64,000 bases of DNA from Siniperca chuatsi (taxonomy: Eukaryota > Chordata > Actinopteri > Centrarchiformes > Sinipercidae), in NCBI RefSeq assembly GCF_020085105.1, contig NC_058055.1, forward strand, positions 29,269,372 through 29,333,371, given 5' to 3'. Every line of letters begins with the position of its first letter. Within the stretch, counting starts at the first letter, position 1. Below, in pieces: positions 34,817 to 49,500 of this stretch. The notes under the pieces are model-generated. The model made no database searches. It worked only from the letters and a program-made list of their open reading frames with translations, and was not told the origin of the DNA. The translations under genes and the position numbers were made by a program.

Positions 34817-37800
34817 CTGATGAGAAAAACAACAAGAGACAACCTGTGATGTCACATGTATACCTGCGGTGAGCTCAGCCAATCAGAAGTCAGGAAATAT
34901 AAAAGTAAAAGTAAACATTTCTGTTATTTTGTAGTTAATTTAATAAAACTACAGCTAATATAAACTGATTAATTTCTAATTTTTCATCTAACATCTTTCA
35001 TTTTGAATTTTAATAGATTATCTTTATTAGGAGGGAAATAAATGTGTGTATGTTGCACACCTGTCTGCAGTCACCATGGTGATGATGTTTTCAGATGGAT
35101 CCATTTCTGAAAGAGAACATGAAACCACATTTGATGTTCAGAGATTTAATTCAGAGTATTAACATCAGCTTTTAAATCAAACTGATTCCAAACTTCAGTT
35201 TAGCCTCTTAAACCCCTGATTTCTCTACACGTCTATGTCCATGTTATAAAAAACATTTTTCCACACTGACCGTAACAGAAATATATTCTGGGTCAGTTAA
35301 TGCAGCGACCAGAACAAACATCAGTTCTCTATATAAAACAATGCTGTTTTCTTAGACTGTGACTGGACACTTAGATGAGAGACAATAATGACCCACACCT
35401 GTGCTGTAACGTGTTGAGATGTTTTACCTGAACTTGGTTTCTCTTTAACAAACTAAACAGAACTTGTTGTTCTGTCCTGTCACATTCTCACATTGATTTC
35501 AGATCCATTTTAATAGCAGTAAACAGGCTCAGATCATCTGCATAGAGACGAACTTGGTTCGTAATATGTTAGTAACGTGTGTGAACAGTAGAGGACCCAG
35601 AGTGGAGACTTGTGGGACTCCATTATCCGGTCTGATGAGAAGCATGTGGATTTTAAATGGGGCCCATATTTCAGCTTATATTAAAATAAAAATTAAAACA
35701 TTTTAGATTTTTAGATGTTTTTCATTATTTAAAAAAACAATAATAAAACAAGTGCAAACACTGTAGTTCGACCTTTTATTTTACAGGGAAACATTCAGCA
35801 CCTCATTTTGTCTCCATTTATCTCTTTAGTTTGAAACCTTTTTGATCCAGTGCTCGTTGTTCTTGCAGCAGTGCTTTACAAACTTGAATATACAGTAAGT
35901 TCGGAAGGATATGTCAGCTGACTCCTGCTGAGATCAGCTTTTATTTGTTATAATTACTCATAATTCTCAGATAGTCTTTAAAATAATAAACTCACACAGT
36001 GAAGCGTGAAGCTGACGTTTGCTTCAGATTTTCACTGAAACATTTCTGTGTATGAGGTGTGAAGAAGAAAAAGACAGTGTTACCGTGGCGACTGAGCGCG
36101 CCCAGTTCCATCCTCAGAGTCTGCTCTGTGTGTCTCTGGATGGGATGAACACTGACTCCGTCCTCCCACAGTAACAACCAGGCATCAGAATAACTAGAGG
36201 CTCCGCCCACTTCAATGACAAACACTTTACTGACAGCGGAAGCACCGCCCACCTCTGCATAGGATACGCCCCCTGGGAGAATCACCTGGAAACATGAACT
36301 CAGGTTATACTGATGACCAGAGCACTCACACGTTTGTACTTAAATACTTGTGAGGACCGTCGCTGGAATAACAACCCTGAACCTGAAACATCACATCCAG
36401 ACAACTCTCTGGATTGGCGAGAGGATGAAGTGCACTATGCAATGGGACTTTAAACAATAATTCTTTCCATGGTGATGAAATAAAACACCTGACCCTGTAA
36501 CCCTCTCAGTTCATAGTGGTGTAATATTGGAAGTTTATGCAATAAATGTGCAGGTCTGCTGAAAACCCACCTTTACCTGTCTGACTGTGCAGATAATAAT
36601 ACTCAAACCATGAAATTGAAGTACTGTTGGACACTGAAGAAGACAAAATGTCTGAATTGACTAAAAGGAACAACTTGATTGATTTGGATGTGCTGTGTTT
36701 TCTTCTAGATTTATTTCATAACAGTCAAATCTGAATGTTTATATTCTGTTTGCGTGATATCAAACTTCCCTACATCAATAATTGTAGAACAGAACTAAAA
36801 AATGCTAATGTATTTAAAATACATATTGTATATTAATATTGTTATTATTATTCATTTATTTTACATTGTGACATCTATATGTGCAAATATGTAATTTTCA
36901 GAATGAAGTCTGGTGATGTCTGCACCCAGGCGAACTAACTAGAAGTCTACAGAGAGTCATCCTCTGGCTCTTTATGGATGAGGACAGACCTCAGGATTTG
37001 CTGTTTTCCTGGAACAGTTGGATTCATTTTAAATGTCGAACCAGGACCCTAAACTGAATCTAAACCTGATTCTAATCTGGACCTTAAAACCAGACCTGAA
37101 CCTTCAAACACACATCTGAAGATGAAGACCGGACAACATGTCCTCACTTCTTTAACGTCAAAAACTCAGAGTGGTCCTCATAGTCCAATAGACACGCACA
37201 CACTCACACACCCGGGTTTACCTTCAGTATGTGGACCAGGTGAGTCAGCAGCCCCTCCTTGTTGTCAGCAGCACAGATCAGCTGATCGCTCAGCGTCACC
37301 ATCTCAAACTCATGAGCTGGTCTGAAAACACGAAGTGGGAAATATAATATTAGAAGTAGTGTTAGTAGTATTTACAGGAAATGAAATTGATGAAGTGAAA
37401 CTGTAGATCCTCACTGAGAGCATCAGTCTTCACACACAGGCTAGAGTCTGCATGGTGTTTGTTTTCTTGTGTCAAAAGACTTTAAAGACTTTAAATGTAT
37501 ATAGAAACTGGTTATGTCAATTACATAAGTTAATAACTTAAACTCTGTTGTATTACTCCTTAATCATCTTAATCATTACCTTCATTGATTAATTACAAAG
37601 TTTGTCTCCTGTGCAGTTTTCTCCCCTCAGTAGATTCATGTGTTCATCTGGAGCTGCTTTTGCTTTGTAACGATGATAACGTGATATAACTTGATGTTTA
37701 GTGAAACGTGGAGTTAATGGTGCTGTGAAATGACACTCGTGTTTCTTCTTGTAGTTAACTGATATTTAAGAGAAGGAATACTGACTCCGACTTTTACTGA

Positions 37801-39189
37801 AGGATGTCCTGAACACTTTTGTGATCCATTTATTTGAACTTTTCCTTCTTCATACAGTTACAGGGAACCCTTTAGGCCTGCAGTAAAAAATGTAGAACTA
37901 TTTTACAGCTGGACAGCTCTGCATTAAGAAAATATGACCGGCTTGTTTCCTATAATACTTTGTATAGTGTCCAAGTGTTTTCTATAATATCCACACAGAG
38001 AGGATGTGATTCATTTTAATGGCTTTTTCTACTGAGTAAAGAACCTGAGCTGTATGTGGTGACTCGTTGCCGTCTGATAGGAGCTCTGTAGATCAATACT
38101 AATCATCAATCATCTAGTCTAAATAACCATTCAACAGTCTTATTCAGTAAATAACAGAACGTAAAGGATAAAAACCTGACTCTCATCATCCCTCTGAGGC
38201 TGCTAAACATCATTTCCTGACTTCTGATCACTTTTAGTGGTTAGCTGATGGCTGTTGTTGGTTAATTATTTAAAATCCTTCACTGTTGTTGCAGTTTGTA
38301 ATTTTCTCTCTGATTTCTTTTGAAATAATGTGTAGTTTCACCTTTTCAGGCCTCCCAGAGATGTTCTCGTCTTGAGTTTAATTTAGAGTCTGTTTTCAAT
38401 AAAGATGTCGATTGAATCAACCTGAACGTCACAAACAGCTTTTCATTCTATCTGCTGCAATAAATGAGATGTTGTCTCTGTTATAAACAGTACAATCAAT
38501 AGTTGTAGAAAAGGTTTCAGTCGTAGTCGTCTGGACTCTGTTTTCAGAATCAAGACGTTTCGGCTCCCATCCGGAAGTCATTCTCAATTGTGAAAATGGT
38601 CTGAGAACTCAGAAATGTAAGCTACTCTGTGTTGCTTAAGCCCCGCCCTCAGGGAGGAGTCTACCTGAGTGTCTGCTGTTTACCTGCCTAGTTTCACCTG
38701 AAACTGACCTAATAGTTTCCATGATGGCCCAGTAATCAGTAATCAGGCCTATTGTTTTCTGGCTGCACCTCCCTCATCACTGTTAAGTACCTGATTAGCA
38801 TGTGATTGGCTTGACCACGGTGTTAATACACTGTGGTAAACGTTGGCAGATTGAATCTCAGACCACCATTTCTGTTCAAAGAGGGGTTTTCTTTTTTCAC
38901 AAAAATGGCTTCTTTGACTCCTCTTTCAAACCAACTCTTCTCTCTACTTAGACTCTTCACCTCGCTGTCTTCGAATGTGCGGTTTGTAGCTTTTAGATGC
39001 AAATCAATACACTAGCAGGAGTATGAGTAGTATAAGTAGTATTAACATTAGTAGTATTTACCCGTCTTTGAGGAAGACAGACAGAACTTCTCGCAGGTCG
39101 AGGACGTCACATGCTGCCGAGTCGTTTTCTAACGAGAAGAGAAAACGATCTTCTTCCAGTTTACCATGAAGCTCCTCCTCTTCCTCACC

Positions 39190-39255
<66 letters not shown>

Positions 39256-39871
39256 CATATTGAATTAATTTTAATGATATTTTAAAGGGTACAGTAGTCA
39301 TTCAAATTGTGGACAGAATGATATCATTTTCAGGACTCGTGTATGGTGGCCTTTTGGTTCAAAACACAACATTTCAGAAAATGTATTAACAAAAAACACT
39401 GTTCAGACGTCCTGCAGGTTTAAACGATTTATAAAAAAAGATTGAACAAACAAATTGAGTGACTTCTGCAAAAAGTTCTAAAATGTTTAAAATAATGTAT
39501 TTTGTGCAGCAGCAACAAAAGAAAAGAGTTTGTTTTGTTTTGTCTCATTTTCTGACAAACTGTCAACATTTGTAATTCTACGAGCTCATTAGTAATTCAT
39601 CCAGGTGATTCATCCTACCTGAGGGGGCAGAGTTAGCTCTCCTATTGGCTGACTGCGGCAGGTAAGGCGGGATCGCTGAATAAAAACAGAATAAAGAATC
39701 ACATCCAGGTGAGTGTTACCTGTGTGTTTGTGCTACCTGTTTGTGTGAGTGTGTTATTGTGTTACCCGTGTGTGTGTGTGTGTGTGTGTGTCACCTGTTT
39801 GTGTGAGTGTGTTATTGTGTTACCTGTGTGTGTGTGTGTGTCACCTGTTTGTGTGAGTGTGTTATTGTGTT

Positions 39872-39906
<35 letters not shown>

Positions 39907-40552
39907 ACCTGTGTACTCGTTGAGGCGGAGCAGCTCAGTCTGCAGAGCCTTACCAGCCCTCTCAGCTAGCAGGATGGGGGAGGGGCTCTGAGGGTCCGAC
40001 TGACACACCTGCACACAGGTAACAATCACTCAGGTACAGGAAGTAGTACTAACTGCTGTTTCTCAGCAAATCGTGTTCAAACCATGACAGTGTGACAGCG
40101 ATCGAGCACCAACAATACCAGGACCCTGAAACCGATCTCATACATTGTTTACTTTTATTATTTACACCTGTGATTTACCTGCTGTCACATGACAACATGT
40201 CCACTGGGAGAAAGGTCTCTTACAGAAAGAGAATGCGTCTGGCCACACCCCTGAAGTAGTAAATTCACAGGTGCTTTTTAAGTATAATCAGTCAGACATG
40301 TTGGAGTCAAGTTGACAAAATAACTTATAACCTACAGTAGATGTAAGCTCCGCTGCTAAAGCTGCCAAACGCAAAACAGTGTGACGTATTTTTGACTTCT
40401 GGGGCAAATAGATGCGTGAAGTAAATAAACCTTTGAATAAAAACACTTTATACTAAATATTCATTAAGACGGATTCTTGAATAATTCAGTTCTGCTGAGC
40501 GAAACTTCCACCACTGTTAGAGGTTGGATTGTTCAGTTATTGACTTCATTCA

Positions 40553-40587
<35 letters not shown>

Positions 40588-43500
40588 CTGTGTAATAAAT
40601 CATTAATGATTTAATGAGAGTTGAGTCATAAATGCACAAAGTGTAAAACCATCAGACCTTTGCTCCTGAACAGATCAGAGACATTGTTTCTTCTACGTCG
40701 TCTCCACAAACCACCTGACGCAGCCTCTGAAACACACACACACACACACGTACAGGTACACACATATTAGTATTGTCTCAAACTTCCAGACAAATAAATA
40801 CAACCTCATATCCAGTCTGTTATGTTTACATATTAAAACTCTTCACGCCCAGGTTCGGTTTGTTTGGGCTCGTTTTAGATGCTGCTCTTATAAAATTCTG
40901 ACTGTACTGAAGTGAACATGAAAACCTCCAACTTCTCTCTACAAATACAATGTCAATACAGTTTTACACAATAAGAGTCCTATTCTGATCACTGAGCCTC
41001 TTCTACTGTCTCACAGAGGGGAGACTTTAACAATAAAAGTTCCATTAAGGGGATTTTAAAGGTTATTAATTATTAATTTGGGCCGTTTTATTCTGGGATT
41101 TTTTAGACACCAAAGATGTCAGAAACTTGCATATAAACACAAAATTCTGATGTTATTATTCAAGATATGGAGGTAAATTTAAAAAAGAGGTTTTGATGTT
41201 CTTAATTTAATTCTAAATTTTGAAGCCATTCAAATGCTACAGAGCCCCCTAAAGGTCATGGCGAGAATTTTTTGAGTACTACTTTTCCATTCCCTTGCAA
41301 TATTTTTTTGCGTTCTTCCATTCCTTCTGAGCCGTATGTCTATTTGTAATGGACGGTAGTGTGGAGATTCTCAAGTTAATGCATGAAGCATTTTTTCAGA
41401 CACCTCACCTTATATGATGTCCATTGCAAAGAAGTTATAAGATAGAACATTATTAAACTTCTGGGTCGGAGCTGTATGTATAAGGGACATCAATTATTGC
41501 TCCACACTAGCAACAGGCCTTCTACTAAAACCTGTTTGAGCACAGAAGGTAACTAATTTGTTTTGTGCAAAGAACAGAGGACCACGTGCAAAAACACTAA
41601 AAACTTTCCAACTTGCGTTGGTGTGCATTCCTGATGTATCTCTGCAAGTGATTCAATGCTGTCTGCTCCTTCTGTGACAGAACCACAGACTCTGCAGCAT
41701 TTCAGTCGCCTTCTTGTTTGTTGCTTTTTTTGACTCATACAAATACAGCACATTAGCTTTATGAGGTAGATTCAACTGCACATTTGTAATTTCACCTCTG
41801 GAGACGTCTCCTCTTCCTCAGTGAAACCCTCTGGGGTCCAGCATAGTACAGAGGACAGTAACTGTTCACAAATGAAACCGACAGCATCCTGCAGATCACA
41901 GGCCTGCTTTCTTCTTGACAGACCTCTTGATCTAAGAATTTGTTTAAGTTTAATTTCATTAATTACGTAACCATGCATGCCTATTGAGCAGCAGTGCTAT
42001 ATCGGCATACTTAATGCCCAGTTCAAAGTAAAATTCAATGAGCTGATGTACTGTTGTGTTGCACTGGGAGCAGCTGAGCAGAAATAGACATATGGCTCTG
42101 AAGGAATGGAAGAAGAAAAGTATTGCGAGGGGAAATGCAAAAGTAGTCCTCAAAAAATGATCACTGTGACCTTTAGGGGGCTCCGTAAAATGCAGTTTGA
42201 AATACATGATACAAAATAAAATTTTGTTTTGGGATGTTTGTCTAATCCACATGCTGGCTGGATGAATGGATGTCTAATTAATATCAGTATCAATATGTCC
42301 ATACCTCATACGCCAGCATTTATTTTTTGTGTATAAAGTATATTGCTCATATATAAAAAATTCTATTTTGCTTACATTCTGAAATACATGTGATAAATAT
42401 GGAAACCAAAACTGCCATCTGTACATTATTACAGTTACCGTGGTAACGTGTCAGAGTCTGTTAGTGTAACTGAGTCAGACCTGATCCATCAGAGAGTGTG
42501 AGGAGGTCAGAGCGTGGACTCGTCTGTAGCGCCCCCTGCTGTATTTATCCTGGATGAACTTTGACCTCTCCTCATCAGATGACTCTGGACGCAGCTGCTC
42601 TGCCGCCGGCACCGCTGGAGCCCACACCTGATTGGCCAACCGGTTACCGTAGGTAACAAACAGCTGAAGAGGAAGGTTTAAAGGTCATGTATGAGTGGTT
42701 CAGTCTATCCCCCTTCACTTGTACGAGCGGTTCAGTCCCCCCTCACTTGTGTGAATGGTTCAGTCCATCCTCACCAGTATGTGTGGATCATTCTCAGATC
42801 AGTCTGTCCCCTCTCACCTGTATGACTGGTTCAGTCCAGACCTTGTTGTCCATCTTCAGACTGCGGACCTTCGACAGGTTGCTCCCCAGACCTCGATGCT
42901 GACCTGAGAACAGTTACTGTTAGCATTCTGCATTTAAACCAATAGATCCGCTAGCAACATTAGCATTCCACACTTAAACTACATTCTTTGTATTTGGGAA
43001 GAAATCTGGTTTAGTTGTCCAACCTTCACAGGAGTATTGGGTACCTGTCCTCAGATTCTTTAGATGACCAGTCATCTGAAAAATCTAATTTATTTCATGA
43101 AGTTTGGGGCCCTTAAGTTTCAGTTTTACTTTTCATTGCTGTGTCACAATTTAAGGTCCAGAAAAGGTTTCAAACCAAAGACGGTGTAGTCCTCATTCGT
43201 CTGTTCTATCGAAAAGGTTTCAGTCGTTTTGGACACTGAGAATCAAGATGTTTCGAGGTTTCACAGTGTATTAGCACCTTGGTCACGCAAATCATATGCT
43301 AATCAGGTACTTAACAGTGATGAGGGAGGTGCAGCCAGAAAACAATAGGCCTGATTACTGATTACTGGGCCATCATGGAAACAATTAGGTCAGTTTCAGG
43401 TGAAACTAGGCAGAGTAATCACCAGATACTCAGGTAGACTCCTCCCTGAGGGCAGGGCTTATGTAACACAGAGTAGCTTAAATGTCTGAGTTTCTGGTCC

Positions 43501-46500
43501 ATTTTTCACAATTGAGAATGACTTCCGGATGGGAGCCGAAACGTCTTGATTCTGAAAACAGTGTCCAGACGACTACGACTGAAACCTTTTCTATTTCAAA
43601 CCAAAGATTTCTAGTTTATCAGCAAGGTATGTTTCCATGAAACAGCATACGAAGAGTTTATTCCCATTGGTATACTTGGACCGGTTCCGTGATTTATTTT
43701 CTTTAGTATCAGACAAACTGGCTGCAGCGTTCTGAATTAACTGTAATTTGGTAAATTGGTAGCCCATTAAAAGTGGATTTACAGTAATCCAAGCGACTTT
43801 TAATGACAGGATGTTTCTGTGTTTCAGCATCAAGATGTTTCTGTGAAGAAATAAAGATGTTTTTGTGACCTTGTTAAAATGATAAAAACATTTATGTCTG
43901 AGTCTAAAATCACCTTTAGATCTGTAATTTATTAATCTGATTGGTCAGACAGTTTCACTTGATCTACTTCCAACCCTGTTTTGTGCTAATTTAGTTTGCT
44001 TTACTCTTCCATTTATTGATATCAGTGAGACAGATAATAATAGTATTTAAATAACTGGCGTTGTCAGGGTAGACAGAGATATACAGTTGTGTATCATCTG
44101 CATATTGGTGTATTTAACATCATGATAACTGACAATGTTGCCCAAAGGGAGCAGGTATAAAGAAAATGGGATGGGGCCCAGAATGCTTACCCAAACCCAA
44201 TGCACATTAATCAACATCACTGTAAATGTGCCAGTGTTAGCCAGAAGGCTCATTTTCAACTGTTTAACAGAGTATAAAGTAAACTACAAAATGATAGATT
44301 GGTAATTTTGATGATGCCTCATAAGTCAAAGTTTGTTGTTCAATGTAACTAAACCCATATTTAGAGTGTATATAATATACACTATAAATGTCACAGAACA
44401 GTATTTTACCACCATCTTTCACTAACAATAGGACTCAGGATGCAAACCTGTCTTTCTGCTGTCAGAAGTCTGAAACTTTGACTGACCTACCAACTCTGAC
44501 CTATTACCTCTAACCTCTGGTTTTATCTAAGCTGCTGTGTGTAGATAAATGTAACGCTTCATTCATCTAAAAAACATTGCCTCTGAACATAATCCTGGCA
44601 GAAATTATGTTTGACACCAAAACTTCATTGGAAAATAAATTAGTGATACATAAACACACATGACGTGAACACAGGATTAGCTTCCGTTAGCTGGTACCTG
44701 CACAGGCCTGACAGATGACCAGCAGCAGGTTGACCGACGCCCACTCAGGATTGGCCGAGCCGCAGTCACCGCACACTTTGTTGTCGGGGTTTTCCCAGAG
44801 ACGCAGTGCCACCTGGCTGCAGGACAGAGCACTGCGAATAGATGAGGACAGAATGTCCAACCAGATGGACAGATCCTTCGAAGAATCAACAGACAGGCTG
44901 CAGACAGGGAGCGGGGCCACAGAGAAAGAGAGGGCGGGGCCAAAAAGGGGAAAAGAGGGAAGAACAGGGAGTGGAAAGACCAAGAAAGAATGAAAGTTAG
45001 GACTTAATGTCACTTTACCAAAGGACAGCAACAGACAGACGGACAGACAGGTGTGTACTTGAAGTTCTTGTATGGAGTGATGAGGGTAAACGAGTGTTTT
45101 CCTGTAGATTTGACTGTGGCCACGTTCAGGGGGACAGAGAAGGAGGCGATGCCCAGCTGGAAGCCCTCCTTGTTGGGGTAAATCCAGAGGTCATGACCCC
45201 AAACCGCGGCATAGGCACGGCTCCGCGGGTCCTTGATGGCGATTTGTCCGTGGAGTTCTGGGGGGGTGGGGCTTGGCTGGCCTCGAGATGCCAGCAGAGA
45301 TGTGACCCAACCTTCACGAACATCTGAGAGATGAAAAATCCATTAAGAAGAATCATCAGATACTGCAGTTACTAGACACAGTTTCAACGTGGAAACTGTT
45401 ATTCACAATTTCATCACCTGTCGATGCGACAGCAGCAGTATTCTTACCATCACTGTGAGCCATGAAGTCATAATGTTTCTTCCTGAAGTAAACAGAGAAT
45501 CTGCCTTTGTCCTGTTTCTTCACGTTGGTGATACTGGAGACATGAAACAGCAACTCACTGAACCGATCCTGGTCAACAAAACAAACACACCCATCACTGT
45601 ACTGACTGACAGACAGACAGAGATAGACACAAACAGGTATATAGAGAGAGACAGGTAGAGAGACACTGACTTACCGTCCGCTTTTTCCACAGAGACATGA
45701 GCTGTCCGTCAAACGTTGCCCATAAAACATTGTGTCTGTTAGAGAGAAAACATGTCATTTGTTTATCTGTCTCTCTGTCTGCCATCAATCCATCCATCCT
45801 TCCACTCATCCATCCATTCAATTCAATTCATTTCAGTTTTATTTATACAGCACCAATTCATAACAGAAGTAATCTCATTGCACTTTTCCTACAGAGCAGG
45901 TCTAGACCGAAGTCTTTATAGTATTATTTACAGAGACCCAACAAATCCCACCATGAGCAAGCATTTGGCCACAGTGGCAAGGAAAAACTTCCTTTGAGAG
46001 GCAGAAACCTCGAGCAGAACCAGACTCGGGGGGTGGGGGGGTGGGTTGTGAAGGAGGGCGAAGCACGATGCAAGTTCCACCTAGATTTTTAAAATAAATC
46101 CATCCATCCATGATGATGATGATGTTACCTGAAGCCCTTCCAGACATCCAGCCAGCTGGATTGGACCACGGCACTCTGCTGAGTTGAACTCCCACTGACC
46201 CCCTTCTTCCTGGACACTCGAATAGTGGCCGCTCTGCAGGACAAACACACTTTAACAGACTGAAGGTGTTTTCTTCCTTATCCCAAATTCAGACTTGCAT
46301 TCTGGGTAAATTTAACTTGTATATTTGAAATCTGGAGTCGAAAATCCTGAGAAGGGGAAGGAAGACTGAGACAAGCAGCGCTGAATCATGAATACAACCT
46401 GTGAGACGAGGTCAACAGAAACACTTGTACACCTGCTATATTCACTTTATTGTAAGTTTAAAACCAAATCTGCCTCCGTTCATTTATGTATATTTATTGA

Positions 46501-49500
46501 TTCTTATGTAAATGTGTTGATATCTGAACATCTGCAGCTCTATTATTAAACTGTCCAATAGAAACATGAAGCTTCATCTTCAGACAAACTAAATATTAGA
46601 TTTACACTGACACCAAACTTTCATCTATCATATATCAAAACTCTACAGAGACATCAGAGCCAAAGAGCTGCTGATATCACACTGTTCTCCACAGGATGAT
46701 GACTATGCACACTGACTGAAAGCTCTCACCGGCTAGCAACTCTTCACATCGCCAAAAACATCAGAGCTAATTTTACAGTAGTCTTTATTTTGATAAATTT
46801 AAACTAATTTAAAATCTAACCGGTTAATTTTTTGCCTAACAATAATAACAACTGTAGACAGAAATGATAACGGCTGTGGATTTCGTCCATATCTATCCAT
46901 CCTCCTCCACCTGGTTGATTTGAAATGCATCCTTGGATACTTGTCTACCCCCAGTCCACCACAGATGGCATTTATTATGTTCTTGTTTAAATCTGGACTT
47001 TGAATGTGACTGATGACATTTCACAAGAACAGACAGGAATACAGATGGAGGAAGATGTTGTGTTTGTATGTGTGTTTGTTGTGTTTGTATGTGTGTTTGT
47101 GTGTGCACTTGTACCTTGGGGTCTTCTGTTTCAGAGGCTTTTCTGATTGGCCAGAAGGACGAGGAGGGGGTGGGGCCGGTCGAGTGGGGATCAGACGACC
47201 TGATGGATTTGACAGGAGGCTGCAAAACACAAACATAAACGCTGTGTTAGCAGCGGATACAGTTGCACCTCTTCCTTCCAGAAGAAGATGGTCAAAGAGT
47301 GACCAGGAGACTATGGTCCAATACAAGCGCTGAGTAAGTGCATTGAATAAATCAACGACTGGATGTGCCAAATTTTCTTCAATTAAATAAAGATAAATCT
47401 GAAGTCATTGTTTTTGGAGCCGAGGAGGAACGATTAAAAGTCAGCGCTCAGCTTCAATCAGTAATGTTAAAAACCACAAGCCAAGCCAGAAATCTTGGTG
47501 CCACATGAAAAAGACAAAGTCGGCCTACTACCACCTGAGGAAGATATCCAGGATTAAAGGATTTATGTCTCAGCAGGATTTGGAAAAACTTGTCAATGCA
47601 TTTATCTTCAGTCAACTTGACTACTGTAATGGTGTCTTTACAGGTCTCTCTAAAAAATCGATCAGACAGCTGCAGCTGATTCAGAACGCTGCTGCTCACG
47701 TCCTCACTAATACCAAGAAAGTGGATCACATCAGTCCAGTTCGGAGGTCTTTACCTTGGCTTCCTGTCTGTCAAAGAATGGTTTAGGGCCAAAGTACATT
47801 TCTGATCTTCTGTTACGCTATGAACCATCCAGACCCCTCAGGTGGTCTGGGATCAGGTCTGCTTTCTGTCCCCAGAGTCAAAACTAAACCTGGAGAAGCA
47901 GCGTTCAGTTTTTATGCTCCACATATCTGGAAGATATGAAAACAGTGTCCAGATGACTACGACTGAAACCTTTTCTACGATATCTGGAACAAACTCCCAG
48001 AAAACTGCAGGTCTGCTGCAACTCTCAGTTTTTTTAAATCAAGGCTAAAGACGTTTCTGTTTGCCACTGCATTTTTTTAAATCAATTCTAGTAGTAGTAG
48101 TTATTATACTACTGTATCCATACTTGTTGGTGTTTAAAGACGGGTTAGAAGCGGAATCTCCTTCCGTTGTTCCATCGGCACCAGAGGGGGCGGGGCTAAC
48201 TCCTGTATCTTCCTCCTCATTGGATGAGTCAGTGTCAGCTTCCTCTTGGCTCGTCCAACAGGCCAACACAGTGATGTAAGGGTTCTCTTCTCTGATGGTG
48301 TGAGGACTCTGTTTTATAACTGGAAGCAGAACAAACAAAGAGGAGTCAGACTGGCAGGAGGGTGAAGACCAGGACAAGACAGGTCAAGGTGAACTCCTTC
48401 AGTACCGTCCTCTGTTGGCTGAGCAGCTCCCTCTAGTGGAGGTAATGTGACTCCTCCATTCTGGTCTAAAGTTGACATCACCAGCTGTGACAACGCCCCA
48501 ACATCTGGACATATTGAATACAGAAACACAGCAAACATCCACCAATCAGAAGGGAGAGTGTCTGTTTGTGTTGAGCTGTTGGGCTTGAGAGCTTGAATCT
48601 TCTGAAACAGTTAAAAACTGTTTTATTAAGCAAGATTACCATTTGAATACCTTCAGACCGTCTGTCCCTCTTTTCAGACTCACCTGTTAAACTGCAATTA
48701 TGGTTTTTCAGGCAGCATGTAGGTGAATGTGTACATGCACAATAAAGTGGCTGTTTATTTCATACCTGTATGAACAACTTGCATGACATTACTGTTTTAT
48801 GCCTCTGTATCAAACCTGCCTCTTGTTGGGTTGAATCAACCAATCAGCTTGCTTGACGCACTTGACACATAGTTGAGATTTTGGAGGTGTGCACATCAGC
48901 GCGTGGTTACCCATAACTCCCTTCTCTGAGAAGGAACTTTTACATGTATCTTTGGAGGAGCATATTGCCTACAGAACACAGGGCAGACTTCACATTGCGG
49001 TTTCATAAACCAATCAGTACGTCTGCTGGGACATTTCACGCTCCAGGTGTACTGAGTGTCAGTTAGTTTGAGGTAATTCGAGTACTCAGTACTTCTGTAT
49101 GAACACAGAAAATTACTTCACAGACGTGTTTAAAATACTCTCTCTAGGAGGCTGATAAACAAAAGCTAAATTTATATATTTTTATAGTGAATGTGGAAGC
49201 ACGTATGTGGACTGAGATCCAGCAGACTGACAAAGGTCTGAGTTCTATGTTTTAATTGGACAATAACTTTATTGATCTGATCTGAGCTCCAGTTTAACTG
49301 CAGTTTTGATTTACTTCTGATTTACTGAAGGAAACCTGGTTTAACTGCTAATCTGCTTTATGAAACATCCTTCTTATAACCTCAATTCAAACCAGACTAA
49401 CAGAAGATAAAACACAAGATAAACAAAACTAAAATAAAATGAGATCCTGGTCTCAGTTCAGATTAATTGATGAATTGATCAGCTAATTGATTAATTGATT

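Noticed and set aside
37122-37325. Plus-strand 67-codon ORF
   Set aside because: Antisense shadow of arap3 exon 37321-37222.
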